Source: Planctomycetota bacterium (lineage in GTDB: Bacteria; Planctomycetota; J058). From it: a stretch of 64,000 bases of DNA. Both the position numbers and the translations under genes were made by a program. Positions 1 to 10,482 of the stretch are shown here, piece by piece (position 1 is the first letter of the stretch; the number at the start of each line of letters is the position of its first letter). The notes under the pieces were generated by a model. It did no database searches. It was not told where the DNA came from and saw only the letters and a list, made by a program, of their open reading frames with translations. The stretch is from NCBI GenBank assembly GCA_019636275.1, contig JAHBXY010000032.1, positions 1 to 64,000 of the forward strand. The letters are read 5' to 3'.

Positions 1-20
1 CGCCGCTGCCGCCGGCGCCG

Positions 21-1736
21 GTGTTCACCAAGCGCCTCCTGCCGCTGGCCAAGCGCCCCGGCCCGCCGCCGGGCGTGGCGATCCCCTCGTTCCTGCCCGA
101 CCGGATCGTGCGCGCCGCGCGCCGCGTGTTCGGGATCACCCACCTGCATCCCGAGCAGGCCCGGGCGATCGAGGCCGTCCTCACCGGGCACGACGCCATG
201 GCCGTCCTGCCGACCGGCTACGGCAAGTCGCTGATCTACCAGGTCCCGGCGGTCCTCCTCGACCGGCCCGTGCTCGTGATCTCGCCCTTGATCGCGCTCA
301 TGCGCGACCAGGAGGACAAGCTCCGCGCCCGCGGCGTGCCGGTCGTGCGCCTCGACAGCACGCTACGCGCCCAGGAGCGGCGCGACGGCCTGGCCCGCGT
401 GGCCCGCGGCGGGAGCCTCGTCGTCCTCACGACGCCCGAGACGCTCCACGCCAAGGACGCGAAGCCGGCGATCGAGGCGGCGCGCCCGGCGCTGCTCGCG
501 GTCGACGAGGCGCACTGCATCTCGGAGTGGGGGCACGACTTCCGGCCGGCGTACCTGCAGCTCGCCGAGACCCGCAAGACGCTCGGCGTCCAGCACGTCC
601 TGGCCCTGACGGCCACCGCCACGCCGCACGTGCGCGAGGACATCGCCCAGCGCCTGGCCCTGCAGGACCCGGTCGTGGTCCTCGCGCCGCCGCACCGCGC
701 CAACCTGCGGCTGGGGGTGCACACGGTCTCGGGGCCGAGCGTCAAGCTGGAGATCGCCGGGCGGCTCCTGCAGCGCCTGCCGCGGCCGGGGATCCTCTAC
801 TGCGCCACGACCCGCGCCGTCGACGACATCTTCGCCGCGCTCTCGCAGACGAAGATCCCCTGCGCCAAGTATCACGGCGGCCTCTCGGACGAGGAGCGCT
901 CGTCGGCGCAGGCGCGCTTCATGGCGAAGGACGGGCGGATCGTGATGATCGCCACGAGCGCCTTCGGCATGGGCATCGACAAGCCGGACATCCGCTACAT
1001 CGTCCACTTCCAGGTCCCGGGCTCGCTCGAGCAGTACGTGCAGGAGGCCGGGCGCGCGGGCCGCGACGGCAAGCAGTCGGACTGCGTGCTCCTGTTCGAC
1101 CGGGCCGACCTGCAGATCCAGGAGTTCCTCGAGGCCCAGGGCCGGCCGACCGGCGCCCAGCTCAAGCGGGTGGCCACGGCGATCTCGGCCTGGACCGAGG
1201 ACGACGACGAGGGCGCGAGCCCCAACGACCTGGCGCTCGCGGCCGGGGTGCCGGCCGGCGCGGCGCGCGCCGCCTGCGTCGAGCTGGGCGAGCTGGGCCT
1301 CGTGAGCTTCGACGGCAAGCGCAAGGCGAAGGCGCTCGTCGACGCCAAGGCGCTGAAGAAGTCGACCGACGAGCTGGCGCTGCGCTTCGACATCCTGGCC
1401 ATGCAGGACAAGAAGCGCCTCGACGCGATCACCAGCTACGCCGAGGTCGACGAGTGCCGCAGCGCCTTCATCCGGCGCTGGTTCGGCGAGAAGACCCCGC
1501 CGCGCTGCGGCAAGTGCGACGTGTGCCGCATCGGCGAGCGCGTCCGCCTGATCGAGGAGGCCGAGGCCCGCGGCGAGGCGCCGCCGCCGCCGGACATCTA
1601 CGACGTCACGGCGAACAAGCTGCGCCAGGCCCGTGAGGCCCCCCGCCGCGGCCGCCGCGGCCGGCCGCAGAAGAAGCCGCAGGGCCAGCCGGGCAAGCGG
1701 CGCGGCCGGCCGAAGCGCAAGGCCGCAAGGCGCTAG
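21..1736 (+). CDS. RecQ-family ATP-dependent DNA helicase (5' end uncertain)
   Basis: This is a superfamily 2 3'-5' DNA helicase of the RecQ type, acting in recombination and repair. Visible motifs are the Walker A segment LPTGYGKS (about residues 63-70), the DEAH box in VDEAHCISEWGHD (about 160), motif III TATAT, and the C-terminal helicase lobe with FGMGIDKPDIRY and QEAGRAGRDG. A RecQ-type zinc-binding cluster (C near 476, then CGKCDVC) follows. There is no HRDC domain. The tail after the zinc module is a basic Lys/Arg/Gly-rich extension of about 50 residues. The GTG used here has no good ribosome binding site and the frame stays open to the left edge, so the true start may lie outside the window. 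No helicase core motif is missing. Confidence 0.9.
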   Translation: MFTKRLLPLAKRPGPPPGVAIPSFLPDRIVRAARRVFGITHLHPEQARAIEAVLTGHDAMAVLPTGYGKSLIYQVPAVLLDRPVLVISPLIALMRDQEDKLRARGVPVVRLDSTLRAQERRDGLARVARGGSLVVLTTPETLHAKDAKPAIEAARPALLAVDEAHCISEWGHDFRPAYLQLAETRKTLGVQHVLALTATATPHVREDIAQRLALQDPVVVLAPPHRANLRLGVHTVSGPSVKLEIAGRLLQRLPRPGILYCATTRAVDDIFAALSQTKIPCAKYHGGLSDEERSSAQARFMAKDGRIVMIATSAFGMGIDKPDIRYIVHFQVPGSLEQYVQEAGRAGRDGKQSDCVLLFDRADLQIQEFLEAQGRPTGAQLKRVATAISAWTEDDDEGASPNDLALAAGVPAGAARAACVELGELGLVSFDGKRKAKALVDAKALKKSTDELALRFDILAMQDKKRLDAITSYAEVDECRSAFIRRWFGEKTPPRCGKCDVCRIGERVRLIEEAEARGEAPPPPDIYDVTANKLRQAREAPRRGRRGRPQKKPQGQPGKRRGRPKRKAARR

Positions 1737-1765
1737 AGGGCAGCCGGGAGACGCGCCAGCGCAAG

Positions 1766-2073
1766 GGCCTGCCTTCAAGCGCGCAAATGTGTGATCGGCC
1801 CGCTCGAACCACGAGTGGAATGGAACCACGAGTGAGGCGAGGGCGCGGAGGCCGAGGCGAGGGGGGAGCGCGCGCGGGTCGTATCAGACGCCCTGATCCC
1901 CGGTGGGCCGCCGGAGCGAGCGGGAGGCCCGCGGCTGCGGACGGCCGCGAGCGGTAGGGTCCGCATGAGCTGCAGCACCGCAGCCGCGGGACGGAGCTCG
2001 CGGAGGCGGGCCACACCGACGACCCGCGCGCGCCCCCCGTCGCCCGGCATCCGCGGCCGCAGCCGTCGATCAC
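1766..2073 (-). repeat. Stop-codon-abutting dispersed intergenic repeat, copy A
   Basis: This non-coding stretch lies between the convergent ends of the helicase gene and the zinc-ribbon/TPR gene. Read on the minus strand it begins 1-2 nt after the TAG of the zinc-ribbon gene with TGATCGACGGCTGCGGCCGC, the hallmark 5' core of the family seen also near 7270, 11878, 17362, 58203 and 63000. The far end carries the segment GTTCCATTCCACTCG, shared with copy F. The middle is diverged from the other copies. Confidence 0.7.
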
Positions 2074-2074
2074 G

Positions 2075-2563
2075 CTAGCGTCCCCGCAGTTCGCCTAGCT
2101 TCTCGCGCGTGCGCGCGGCCTGCGGGTGCTCGGGCGCGAGGCGCAGGAAGGTCTCGAGGTCGGCCGCGGCGCCGGCGCGGTCGCCCTGCCGCAGGCGCAC
2201 GGCGCCGCGGAGGAGCCAGGCCGAGGCGAGGAAGGGGTCGAGGTCGACGGCGCGCACGGCGTCGGCCAGCGCGCCGCCGAGGTCGCCCGAGGCGGCGCGG
2301 AAGTGGCCGCGCCAGAGGAACCCCTCGGCGTCGGCCGGCTCGGCGCCCGCGGGGAACGGGTCGAGCCGCAGGTCGTCGTGCTCGACCCGGGGCGCCGCCG
2401 GCGCCGGCGCCGGGCGCGGGCCCGTGACGCGGCGCAGGTCCGCGCCGCCGCACGACCAGCAGGCGGGCCGGTGGGTGTCGTGCAGGCTGTCGGCCTCGAT
2501 GTCGTTCGTGGCTCCGCAGCGCAGGCACTCGAGGGAGCCCGGGTCGGTCATCCCCCCCACCAT
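2075..2563 (-). CDS. Zinc-ribbon plus TPR protein
   Basis: A small protein of about 160 residues. The N-terminus has two Cys pairs (CLRCG and CWSCG, about residues 13-39), a zinc ribbon. A Pro/Ala-rich linker follows, then two or three tetratricopeptide-like helices (FLWRGHFRAASGDLGGALAD; SAWLLRGAVRLRQGDRAGA) to the end. This layout suggests a protein-interaction adaptor; no catalytic residues are seen. Two ATGs lie close together (2563 and 2551) and the second follows a run of G, so the start may be four residues downstream. The gene is convergent with the upstream helicase and runs tail-on to the arginase gene, which lies 25 bp upstream on the same strand. Confidence 0.7.
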   Translation of the reverse strand: MVGGMTDPGSLECLRCGATNDIEADSLHDTHRPACWSCGGADLRRVTGPRPAPAPAAPRVEHDDLRLDPFPAGAEPADAEGFLWRGHFRAASGDLGGALADAVRAVDLDPFLASAWLLRGAVRLRQGDRAGAAADLETFLRLAPEHPQAARTREKLGELRGR

Positions 2564-2588
2564 GCCCGGGCGAGGCCGCGCGCGCGAG

Positions 2589-3536
2589 CTACAGGATGCG
2601 CTTGCCCAGGGCCGAGGCGATCAGCCCCACGGCCAGCTCGGCCGTCTGGTTCTGCACGTCGAGGATCGGGTTGACCTCGACCAGCTCCATGCTGCCCAGC
2701 CGGCCCGTCTCGGCCATGATCTCCATGGCCAGATGCGCCTCGCGGTAGGTCAGGCCGCCGATCTTGCGCGTGCCCGTGCCCGGCGCCACCTGCGGGTCGA
2801 CCGAGTCGATGTCGAAGCTCACGTGGATGTGGTCGGTCTCGTCCATGATGAGCTCGACCGCCTGCTCCATCACCGACGCCATGCCGCGACGGTCGATGTC
2901 CTCCATCGTGAAGGCGTGGATCCCCGACTCGCGCAGGAGGCGCCGCTCGACCTCGTCGAGGTCGCGCAGCCCGATCTGCGCCACCCGCTGCGGGAGGACC
3001 TTCGGGCCCGGGTAGCCGATCGACGTCAGCTCCTTCGGCCCCTGCCCGAGGAGGCACGCCAGCGGCATGCCGTGGATGTTCCCCGAGGGCGAGGTCTCGG
3101 GCGTGTTGATGTCGCCGTGGGCGTCGAACCAGATCACGCCCAGGCGCGGCGCGGCCTCGCCCTGCGCGCGGCCCTTGCCCTGCTGCAGGTGCGCGGCGAT
3201 CCCCGCGATCGTGCCGATCGCGATCGCGTGGTCGCCGCCGATCACCAGCGGGACGCCGCGCCGCTCGAGGATCGCCTGCACCTCGGCGCACACCTCGCTG
3301 CACGCGCGCGAGACCAGCGGCAGGTACTTCGCGCGCGGGTCGCCCACCGGGCAGGTCTCGGGGGCCGGGATCGTGACGTCGCCGTGGTCCTCGACGCGCA
3401 GGCCGATGCGCTGCAGGGCGTCGTGCAGCCCCGCGATCCGCAAGGCCGAGGGCCCCATGCCGACGCCGCGCCGCCCCGCGCCGTGGTCCAGCGGGACCCC
3501 GACGATGTGGACGGTCTTGCCGTTTCGCTCGCTCAT
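2589..3536 (-). CDS. rocF: Arginase
   Basis: An ureohydrolase of about 315 residues, matching the usual length. It would hydrolyse L-arginine to ornithine and urea using a binuclear manganese centre. The metal-binding motifs are all present: GGDHAIAIG (about 117), FDAHGDIN (about 150), and SFDIDSVDP (about 245). The C-terminal MELVEVNPILD signature is arginase-like, favouring arginase over agmatinase. An upstream in-frame GTG at 3542 exists, but the ATG at 3536 follows a GGGGGTG ribosome-binding stretch. It lies 25 bp upstream of the zinc-ribbon/TPR gene on the same strand and is divergent from the SUI1 gene, with 92 bp between starts. Confidence 0.9.
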   Translation of the reverse strand: MSERNGKTVHIVGVPLDHGAGRRGVGMGPSALRIAGLHDALQRIGLRVEDHGDVTIPAPETCPVGDPRAKYLPLVSRACSEVCAEVQAILERRGVPLVIGGDHAIAIGTIAGIAAHLQQGKGRAQGEAAPRLGVIWFDAHGDINTPETSPSGNIHGMPLACLLGQGPKELTSIGYPGPKVLPQRVAQIGLRDLDEVERRLLRESGIHAFTMEDIDRRGMASVMEQAVELIMDETDHIHVSFDIDSVDPQVAPGTGTRKIGGLTYREAHLAMEIMAETGRLGSMELVEVNPILDVQNQTAELAVGLIASALGKRIL

Positions 3537-3628
3537 GGGCACCCCCGCGCTCCAGTCTATCAGAGCGGGCCTGGCAGGCCGGTCTCCCGCCCTCGTGGCG
3601 CCTCGGTGACGTCGGGTATCGTGGAGCC

Positions 3629-3952
3629 ATGGCCAAGAAGATCACCCGCGGCGACGGCTGGGAGCTCATCCCGGCGGGCGGGGCCGAGCCGGACAAGAAG
3701 CGGCCCGGCTGGACGGCGCCGCCGGCCGAGCAGCGGATCCGCGTGCGCGAGGAGAAGCGCGCCCAGGGCAAGATCGTCACCGTCGCCAGCGGCTTTCGCA
3801 TGAGCGAGGCCGACCTCAAGACCCTGGCCAAGGACCTCAAGGCGCACTGCGGGGCCGGCGGCACCGCCGAGGGCGACACGATCGAGGTGCAGGGCCGGCA
3901 TCAGGCCAAGGTCGTCGCGCGCCTCGAGCGCGCAGGCTTCGGGGTCGTCTAG
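3629..3952 (+). CDS. SUI1/eIF1-like translation factor (YciH family)
   Basis: A 107-residue protein whose C-terminal two thirds match the SUI1 fold: the basic block [20 protein letters not shown], then helix [13 protein letters not shown], the glycine turn [15 protein letters not shown] and the final [14 protein letters not shown]. Bacterial members such as YciH bind the small ribosomal subunit and resemble eIF1; the precise role in bacteria is not settled. It starts at an ATG 92 bp from the divergent arginase gene. Confidence 0.88.
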   Translation: MAKKITRGDGWELIPAGGAEPDKKRPGWTAPPAEQRIRVREEKRAQGKIVTVASGFRMSEADLKTLAKDLKAHCGAGGTAEGDTIEVQGRHQAKVVARLERAGFGVV

Positions 3953-3954
3953 CT

Positions 3955-4077
3955 GGGAACGGGAACGGGTCGACGTAGCAGTTGACGCGCCAACTACTGG
4001 GGCCTGCCACGATGTTGGCTGTCGTCGGTCGTTCCTGGCGGTTGTGTGGCTAGCCGACGACGGGTCGCCCCGTTCCC
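3955..4077. repeat. Nested inverted repeat with GGGAACGGG ends
   Basis: The gap between the SUI1 gene and the isocitrate dehydrogenase gene is framed by GGGAACGGGAACGGG on the left (3955-3969) and CCCGTTCCC on the right (4069-4077). Inside are a hairpin AGTTG-acgcgc-CAACT near 3979-3994 and an 8-bp stem GTCGTCGG (4021-4028) / CCGACGAC (4054-4061). It could be a terminator for the SUI1 gene, a leader structure, or a small inserted repeat. No other full copy is in the window. Confidence 0.5.
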
Positions 4078-4148
4078 ATCGCCGTGCGCCCGCCGAACGC
4101 CCGGAGCGCCGCCCGGTAGACTCGCGGCGGGGGCAGCGAGGTGCCGCG

Positions 4149-5615
<1,467 letters not shown>

Positions 5616-5703
5616 TCGCCGCGCTCCTGGCCACGTCGGGGCTCGCGTTTGCTCCTGACGCCTCGCGCCGGTACAACGGAGGACACCGCGGAGGGTCGCG
5701 CCC

Positions 5704-7269
<1,566 letters not shown>

Positions 7270-7385
7270 CGGGTTGACGGCTGCGGCCGCGGATGCCGGG
7301 CGCTGCGTCGCGCGGATCCGGCGATCGATGTCGGCCGCGCGCGCGCCGCATCGCCTCGGCCTCGCACGCCTGGACCGACGGGAAG
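7270..7385 (+). repeat. Stop-codon-abutting dispersed intergenic repeat, copy B (partial)
   Basis: Immediately after the TGA of the FHA gene the plus strand reads TTGACGGCTGCGGCCGCGG and ATGCCGGGCG, then a GC-alternating tract ending in CGCGCGCGCGCC. This matches the 5' part of the repeat family that follows five other genes here. The distal part is diverged. The rest of the gap up to 7592 holds the inverted-repeat element listed next and no gene. Confidence 0.6.
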
Positions 7386-7387
7386 AT

Positions 7388-7566
7388 CACAACAGAGGAG
7401 CAGAGAGAGCAGAGGGCGTGCTCGGTCTGCGACCCGCCCCTTCGGCACTTCCGTGGTGATCTCCAAGAAGCCAGTGCCGAGCCCGTGCCGAGCGAGGTCT
7501 CAACGCAGTTCGAAAGCAGCAGAGGGCGTGTGACCCGCCCTCTGCTCCCTCTGCTCCTCTGTGGTG
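7388..7566. repeat. 179-bp element with 31-bp terminal inverted repeats
   Basis: The left arm (7388-7418, beginning CACAACAGAGGAGCAG) and the right arm (7536-7566, ending CTGCTCCTCTGTGGTG) are reverse complements at 29 of 31 positions. The arms are purine/pyrimidine-skewed and clearly lower in GC than the flanking genes. The interior (about 117 bp) has no ORF of interest. The structure resembles a miniature inverted-repeat element placed between the convergent ends of the FHA gene and aspS. Confidence 0.7.
7519..7545. terminator. Strong hairpin, probable bidirectional terminator
   Basis: A perfect 10-bp stem GCAGAGGGCG / CGCCCTCTGC with a 7-nt loop TGTGACC lies inside the right half of the inverted-repeat element, between convergent genes. 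There is no long T tract on either side, so termination would rely on the hairpin alone or on Rho. Confidence 0.45.
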
Positions 7567-7592
7567 AACCATCCTCCTCGCCGCGAGCGGCT

Positions 7593-9422
7593 TCAGGGGA
7601 GGATTTGTACGTCCACCCCCTCGGGCGGCACGATGCGGATGTGCAGCTCGTCGAGCTGCTTCTTGCGCACGAAGCTCGGCGCGTTGACGAGCAGGTCCTG
7701 GCACTTCTGGTTCTTCGGGAAGGCCACGACCTCGCGGATGTTCGGCTCGTCGAGGAAGATCATGATCGACCGGTCGACGCCCGGGGCCATGCCGCCGTGC
7801 GGCGGGGTGCCGTAGCGGAAGGCCTGGATCATGTGGCCGAACTCGCGGTCGACGTCGGCCTTCGAGTAGCCGGCCAGCTCGAACGCGCGGTACATGACGT
7901 CCGGGCGGTGGTTCCGGATCGCGCCGGAGCTCAGCTCGACGCCGTTGCAGCAGATGTCGTACTGGTAGGCCTTGATCTCGAGCGGGTCCATGCCGTTCAG
8001 CGCGTCCATGCCGCCCTGGGGCATGGAGAACGGGTTGTGCGAGAACTGGACCTTGCCCTCGTCGTCGAGCTCGTAGAAGGGGAAGTCGACGACGAAGCAG
8101 AAGGCCAGCAGGGTCGGGTCGGCGAGGTTCTGCTCGCGCCCGACCAGCAGCCGCACCTCGCCCAGGACCTTGGCCGCCTGCAGGCGCGAGCCGAAGCCGA
8201 AGACGACCAGGTCGTCCGCCTCGGCGCCGGTGGCCGCCTTGATGCGCGCCACCTCGTCGGCCGTGAGCGCCTTCTTGAGCGACCCGTCGACCTCGCCCGC
8301 CGTGTAGATCAGGTGCGGGAGCCCGCCGTAGCCCTTCTCCTTGACCGCCTTCTCCAGGCGGCGCGCGGCGCCCTTGCCGTCCTTGCCCAGCCCGGGCAGG
8401 CGCAGGGCCTTCACGCGGCCGTCGCGCTTGCCCAGCGCGTCGGCGAACAGGCCGAAGCCCGTGCCGCGCACGGCCTCGCTCACGTCGGTCAGCTCGAGGC
8501 CGAAGCGCAGGTCCGGCTTGTCCGTGCCGAAGCGGTCCACGACCTCCCAGTAGGGCAGGCGCGGGAAGGGGAACTGCTGGATGCGCTTCTTCGGCCGGTC
8601 GGGGAGGTGCGGCGCGACGAGGTCGGGCATCTTCTGGTAGAGCCGCTCGATGACGCCGAACACGTCCTCCTGGGTGGCGAAGGCCAGCTCCAGGTCGAGC
8701 TGGTAGAACTCGCCCGGCGCGCGGTCGGCGCGCGCGTCCTCGTCGCGGAAGCAGGGCGCGATCTGGAAGTAGCGGTCGAAGCCCGAGGCCATGAGGAGCT
8801 GCTTCCACTGCTGCGGCGCCTGCGGCAGGGCGAAGAACTTCCCCGGGTGGACGCGCGAGGGGACCAGGTAGTCGCGCGCGCCCTCGGGCGAGCTGTTGGT
8901 GAGGATCGGCGTCTGGAACTCGACGAAGCCCTCGGCGTGCATGTGGTCGCGCATGGCGCGGATGATCACGTCGCGCACGACGATGTTCCGGTGCAGCCGC
9001 TCGCGCCGGAGGTCGAGGAAGCGCCAGCGCAGGCGCAGCTCCTCGCCGTCGCGGTCGCTCTCGCCCTTGGGGATCGCCACCTGGATCGGCAGCTCGGCCG
9101 CCTCCGAGTCGACCGTCAGGGCCAGCGCCTTGAGCTCGATCTCGCCCGTGGCCAGCTTGTCGTTGGGCTTCTCGCGGCGCACGACCTCGCCGTCGATGAT
9201 CAAGATGCTCTCGACGCGCAGGTCGCGGACGCGCTCCGTCAGCGCGGGGGTCGACTCGTCGAACACGACCTGCGTGACGCCGTGATGGTCGCGCAGGTCG
9301 ACGAACACCTGGTGCTTCTGGTCGCGCTTGCGATACAGCCAACCGCCGAGGCGGACGCGCTGCCCCACGTGCTCCGCGCGGAGCTGGTTGCACGTGTGCG
9401 TCCGGTAGGGGTGCTGGCTCAT
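7593..9422 (-). CDS. aspS: Aspartyl-tRNA synthetase
   Basis: A class II aminoacyl-tRNA synthetase that charges tRNA-Asp. The N-terminal OB-fold anticodon-binding domain reads RVRLGGWLYRKRDQ and VFVDLRDHHGVTQVVF. Class II motif 1 region (EFQTPILTNSSPEGARDYLV), motif 2 (FRDEDARADRAPGEFYQLD) and motif 3 (HGGMAPGVDRSIM, FPKNQKCQDLLVNAP) are intact, as is a bacterial-type GAD insertion between motifs 2 and 3. I chose the ATG at 9422 because GGGAGGAG lies just upstream and MSQHPYRTHTCNQLR matches the family's N-terminus. The product is 609 residues, typical of bacterial AspRS. Confidence 0.95.
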   Translation of the reverse strand: MSQHPYRTHTCNQLRAEHVGQRVRLGGWLYRKRDQKHQVFVDLRDHHGVTQVVFDESTPALTERVRDLRVESILIIDGEVVRREKPNDKLATGEIELKALALTVDSEAAELPIQVAIPKGESDRDGEELRLRWRFLDLRRERLHRNIVVRDVIIRAMRDHMHAEGFVEFQTPILTNSSPEGARDYLVPSRVHPGKFFALPQAPQQWKQLLMASGFDRYFQIAPCFRDEDARADRAPGEFYQLDLELAFATQEDVFGVIERLYQKMPDLVAPHLPDRPKKRIQQFPFPRLPYWEVVDRFGTDKPDLRFGLELTDVSEAVRGTGFGLFADALGKRDGRVKALRLPGLGKDGKGAARRLEKAVKEKGYGGLPHLIYTAGEVDGSLKKALTADEVARIKAATGAEADDLVVFGFGSRLQAAKVLGEVRLLVGREQNLADPTLLAFCFVVDFPFYELDDEGKVQFSHNPFSMPQGGMDALNGMDPLEIKAYQYDICCNGVELSSGAIRNHRPDVMYRAFELAGYSKADVDREFGHMIQAFRYGTPPHGGMAPGVDRSIMIFLDEPNIREVVAFPKNQKCQDLLVNAPSFVRKKQLDELHIRIVPPEGVDVQILP

Positions 9423-9496
9423 GACTCCTCCCGCCTTCGTGGAAGCGGACGAAGGTAGCACGGGGCCGGAGCCGCGCTACGAGCGCGTCGGGGCGG

Positions 9497-10081
9497 TCAG
9501 ACCGCGACGAGGCGCAGGTAGTCGCCCAGCGCCCGCAGGACCCCCTGCTCCGTGGGCTCGATCCACAGGCGCACGGGGTCATCCTCGCCCGGGCCGGAGG
9601 TGACCGCCGCCAGGCGCTCGAGGTGGCGGCGGCGCAGCGTCGGCACCGACGCCCCCGGGAGCCGCTCCAGCGCGGCGCGCGCCGGCCGGGGCGGCGGCGC
9701 GTCGGGGCGGGCGTTGGTGGTCACGACGTCGCGCTCGGGCCGCGGCGGGCGGGCCAGGAACGTGGTCAGCTCAACGTAGGCCGGCCGGTCGGACGGGGCG
9801 ACCACGAGGGCCAGGGTGAAGCCGTCGCGCAGGACGCCGGCGCGCAGGACGACCCCCGGCGCCGCGTCGCAGGTCACGCAGGCGAGCAGCACCGCGTCGC
9901 GGGCCAGCGCCTCGGTCAGCGCCTCGACGGCCGCGTCGGCCGGCGGCGCCGCAGGCTGGAACGACGGGGGGCCGGGGCGGCGGAAGCGCGCGGTCTTCTT
10001 GTCCAGCTCCGCCTGCAGCGACGCGGCGGCGCGCGCGAGGTCGGCGTCGGTGGGGTCCATGGGCGACATGGGGGGCGTCAT
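9497..10081 (-). CDS. Hypothetical protein
   Basis: A protein of up to 194 residues I do not recognise. It starts at one of three close ATGs (10081, 10069 or 10060) and reads a predicted helix (DADLARAAASLQAELDKKTA), a Pro-rich spacer, then a mixed alpha/beta region with two Cys (ACVTCDAAPG) and a basic Arg-rich segment before a C-terminal helix (LGDYLRL). No signal peptide or membrane segment. It lies upstream of aspS on the same strand, separated by 74 bp, and is divergent from the glycosyltransferase gene. Confidence 0.55.
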   Translation of the reverse strand: MTPPMSPMDPTDADLARAAASLQAELDKKTARFRRPGPPSFQPAAPPADAAVEALTEALARDAVLLACVTCDAAPGVVLRAGVLRDGFTLALVVAPSDRPAYVELTTFLARPPRPERDVVTTNARPDAPPPRPARAALERLPGASVPTLRRRHLERLAAVTSGPGEDDPVRLWIEPTEQGVLRALGDYLRLVAV

Positions 10082-10205
10082 CGGCCTCGATGAGAGTCGC
10101 TCGGCCCGCCGCCGTCCACCCTGCGAACGCTTCGCGCCACCCGGGCGTTCCGACGGCCCTGCGCTCGGTGGTTTGGCTTTGCCACTCCGCAGGTTAGGAC
10201 CGATC

Positions 10206-10242
10206 GAACGGAACGTTCTGGCCGATCTGGAACGTTTCGTTC
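10206..10242. promoter_or_regulatory. Interrupted palindrome in divergent intergenic region (operator candidate)
   Basis: Arms GAACGGAACGTTC (10206-10218) and GAACGTTTCGTTC (10230-10242) are inverted repeats at 12 of 13 positions with an 11-bp spacer. It sits in the 400-bp divergent gap between the hypothetical gene (start 10081) and the GT2 gene (start 10483), which otherwise shows no gene. The half sites resemble GAAC/GTTC-type binding sites of dimeric repressors; the regulator is unknown. Confidence 0.4.
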
Positions 10243-10482
10243 TGTTTGCCCGGCGGAGTGGTCCTAAGTCACGAAAGCGTCGCGCAGAATCTTCGGCCCC
10301 AGCCTTGCAATAGGAGACCCCGCACGGGAGCTGGCCACCCCGCCTCCACCGGGAGGGGGTCGGCATCGAGTCGTCGTCAGGCCGGGCACGCGCCCCGCCG
10401 CGGCTCCTCCCGCGCTTCCGGCCCGCTCCGCGGGTCGGTCGGCGCCGCTCGTTCCGGGCGGGCCCAGGGGAGAGGCACACCG

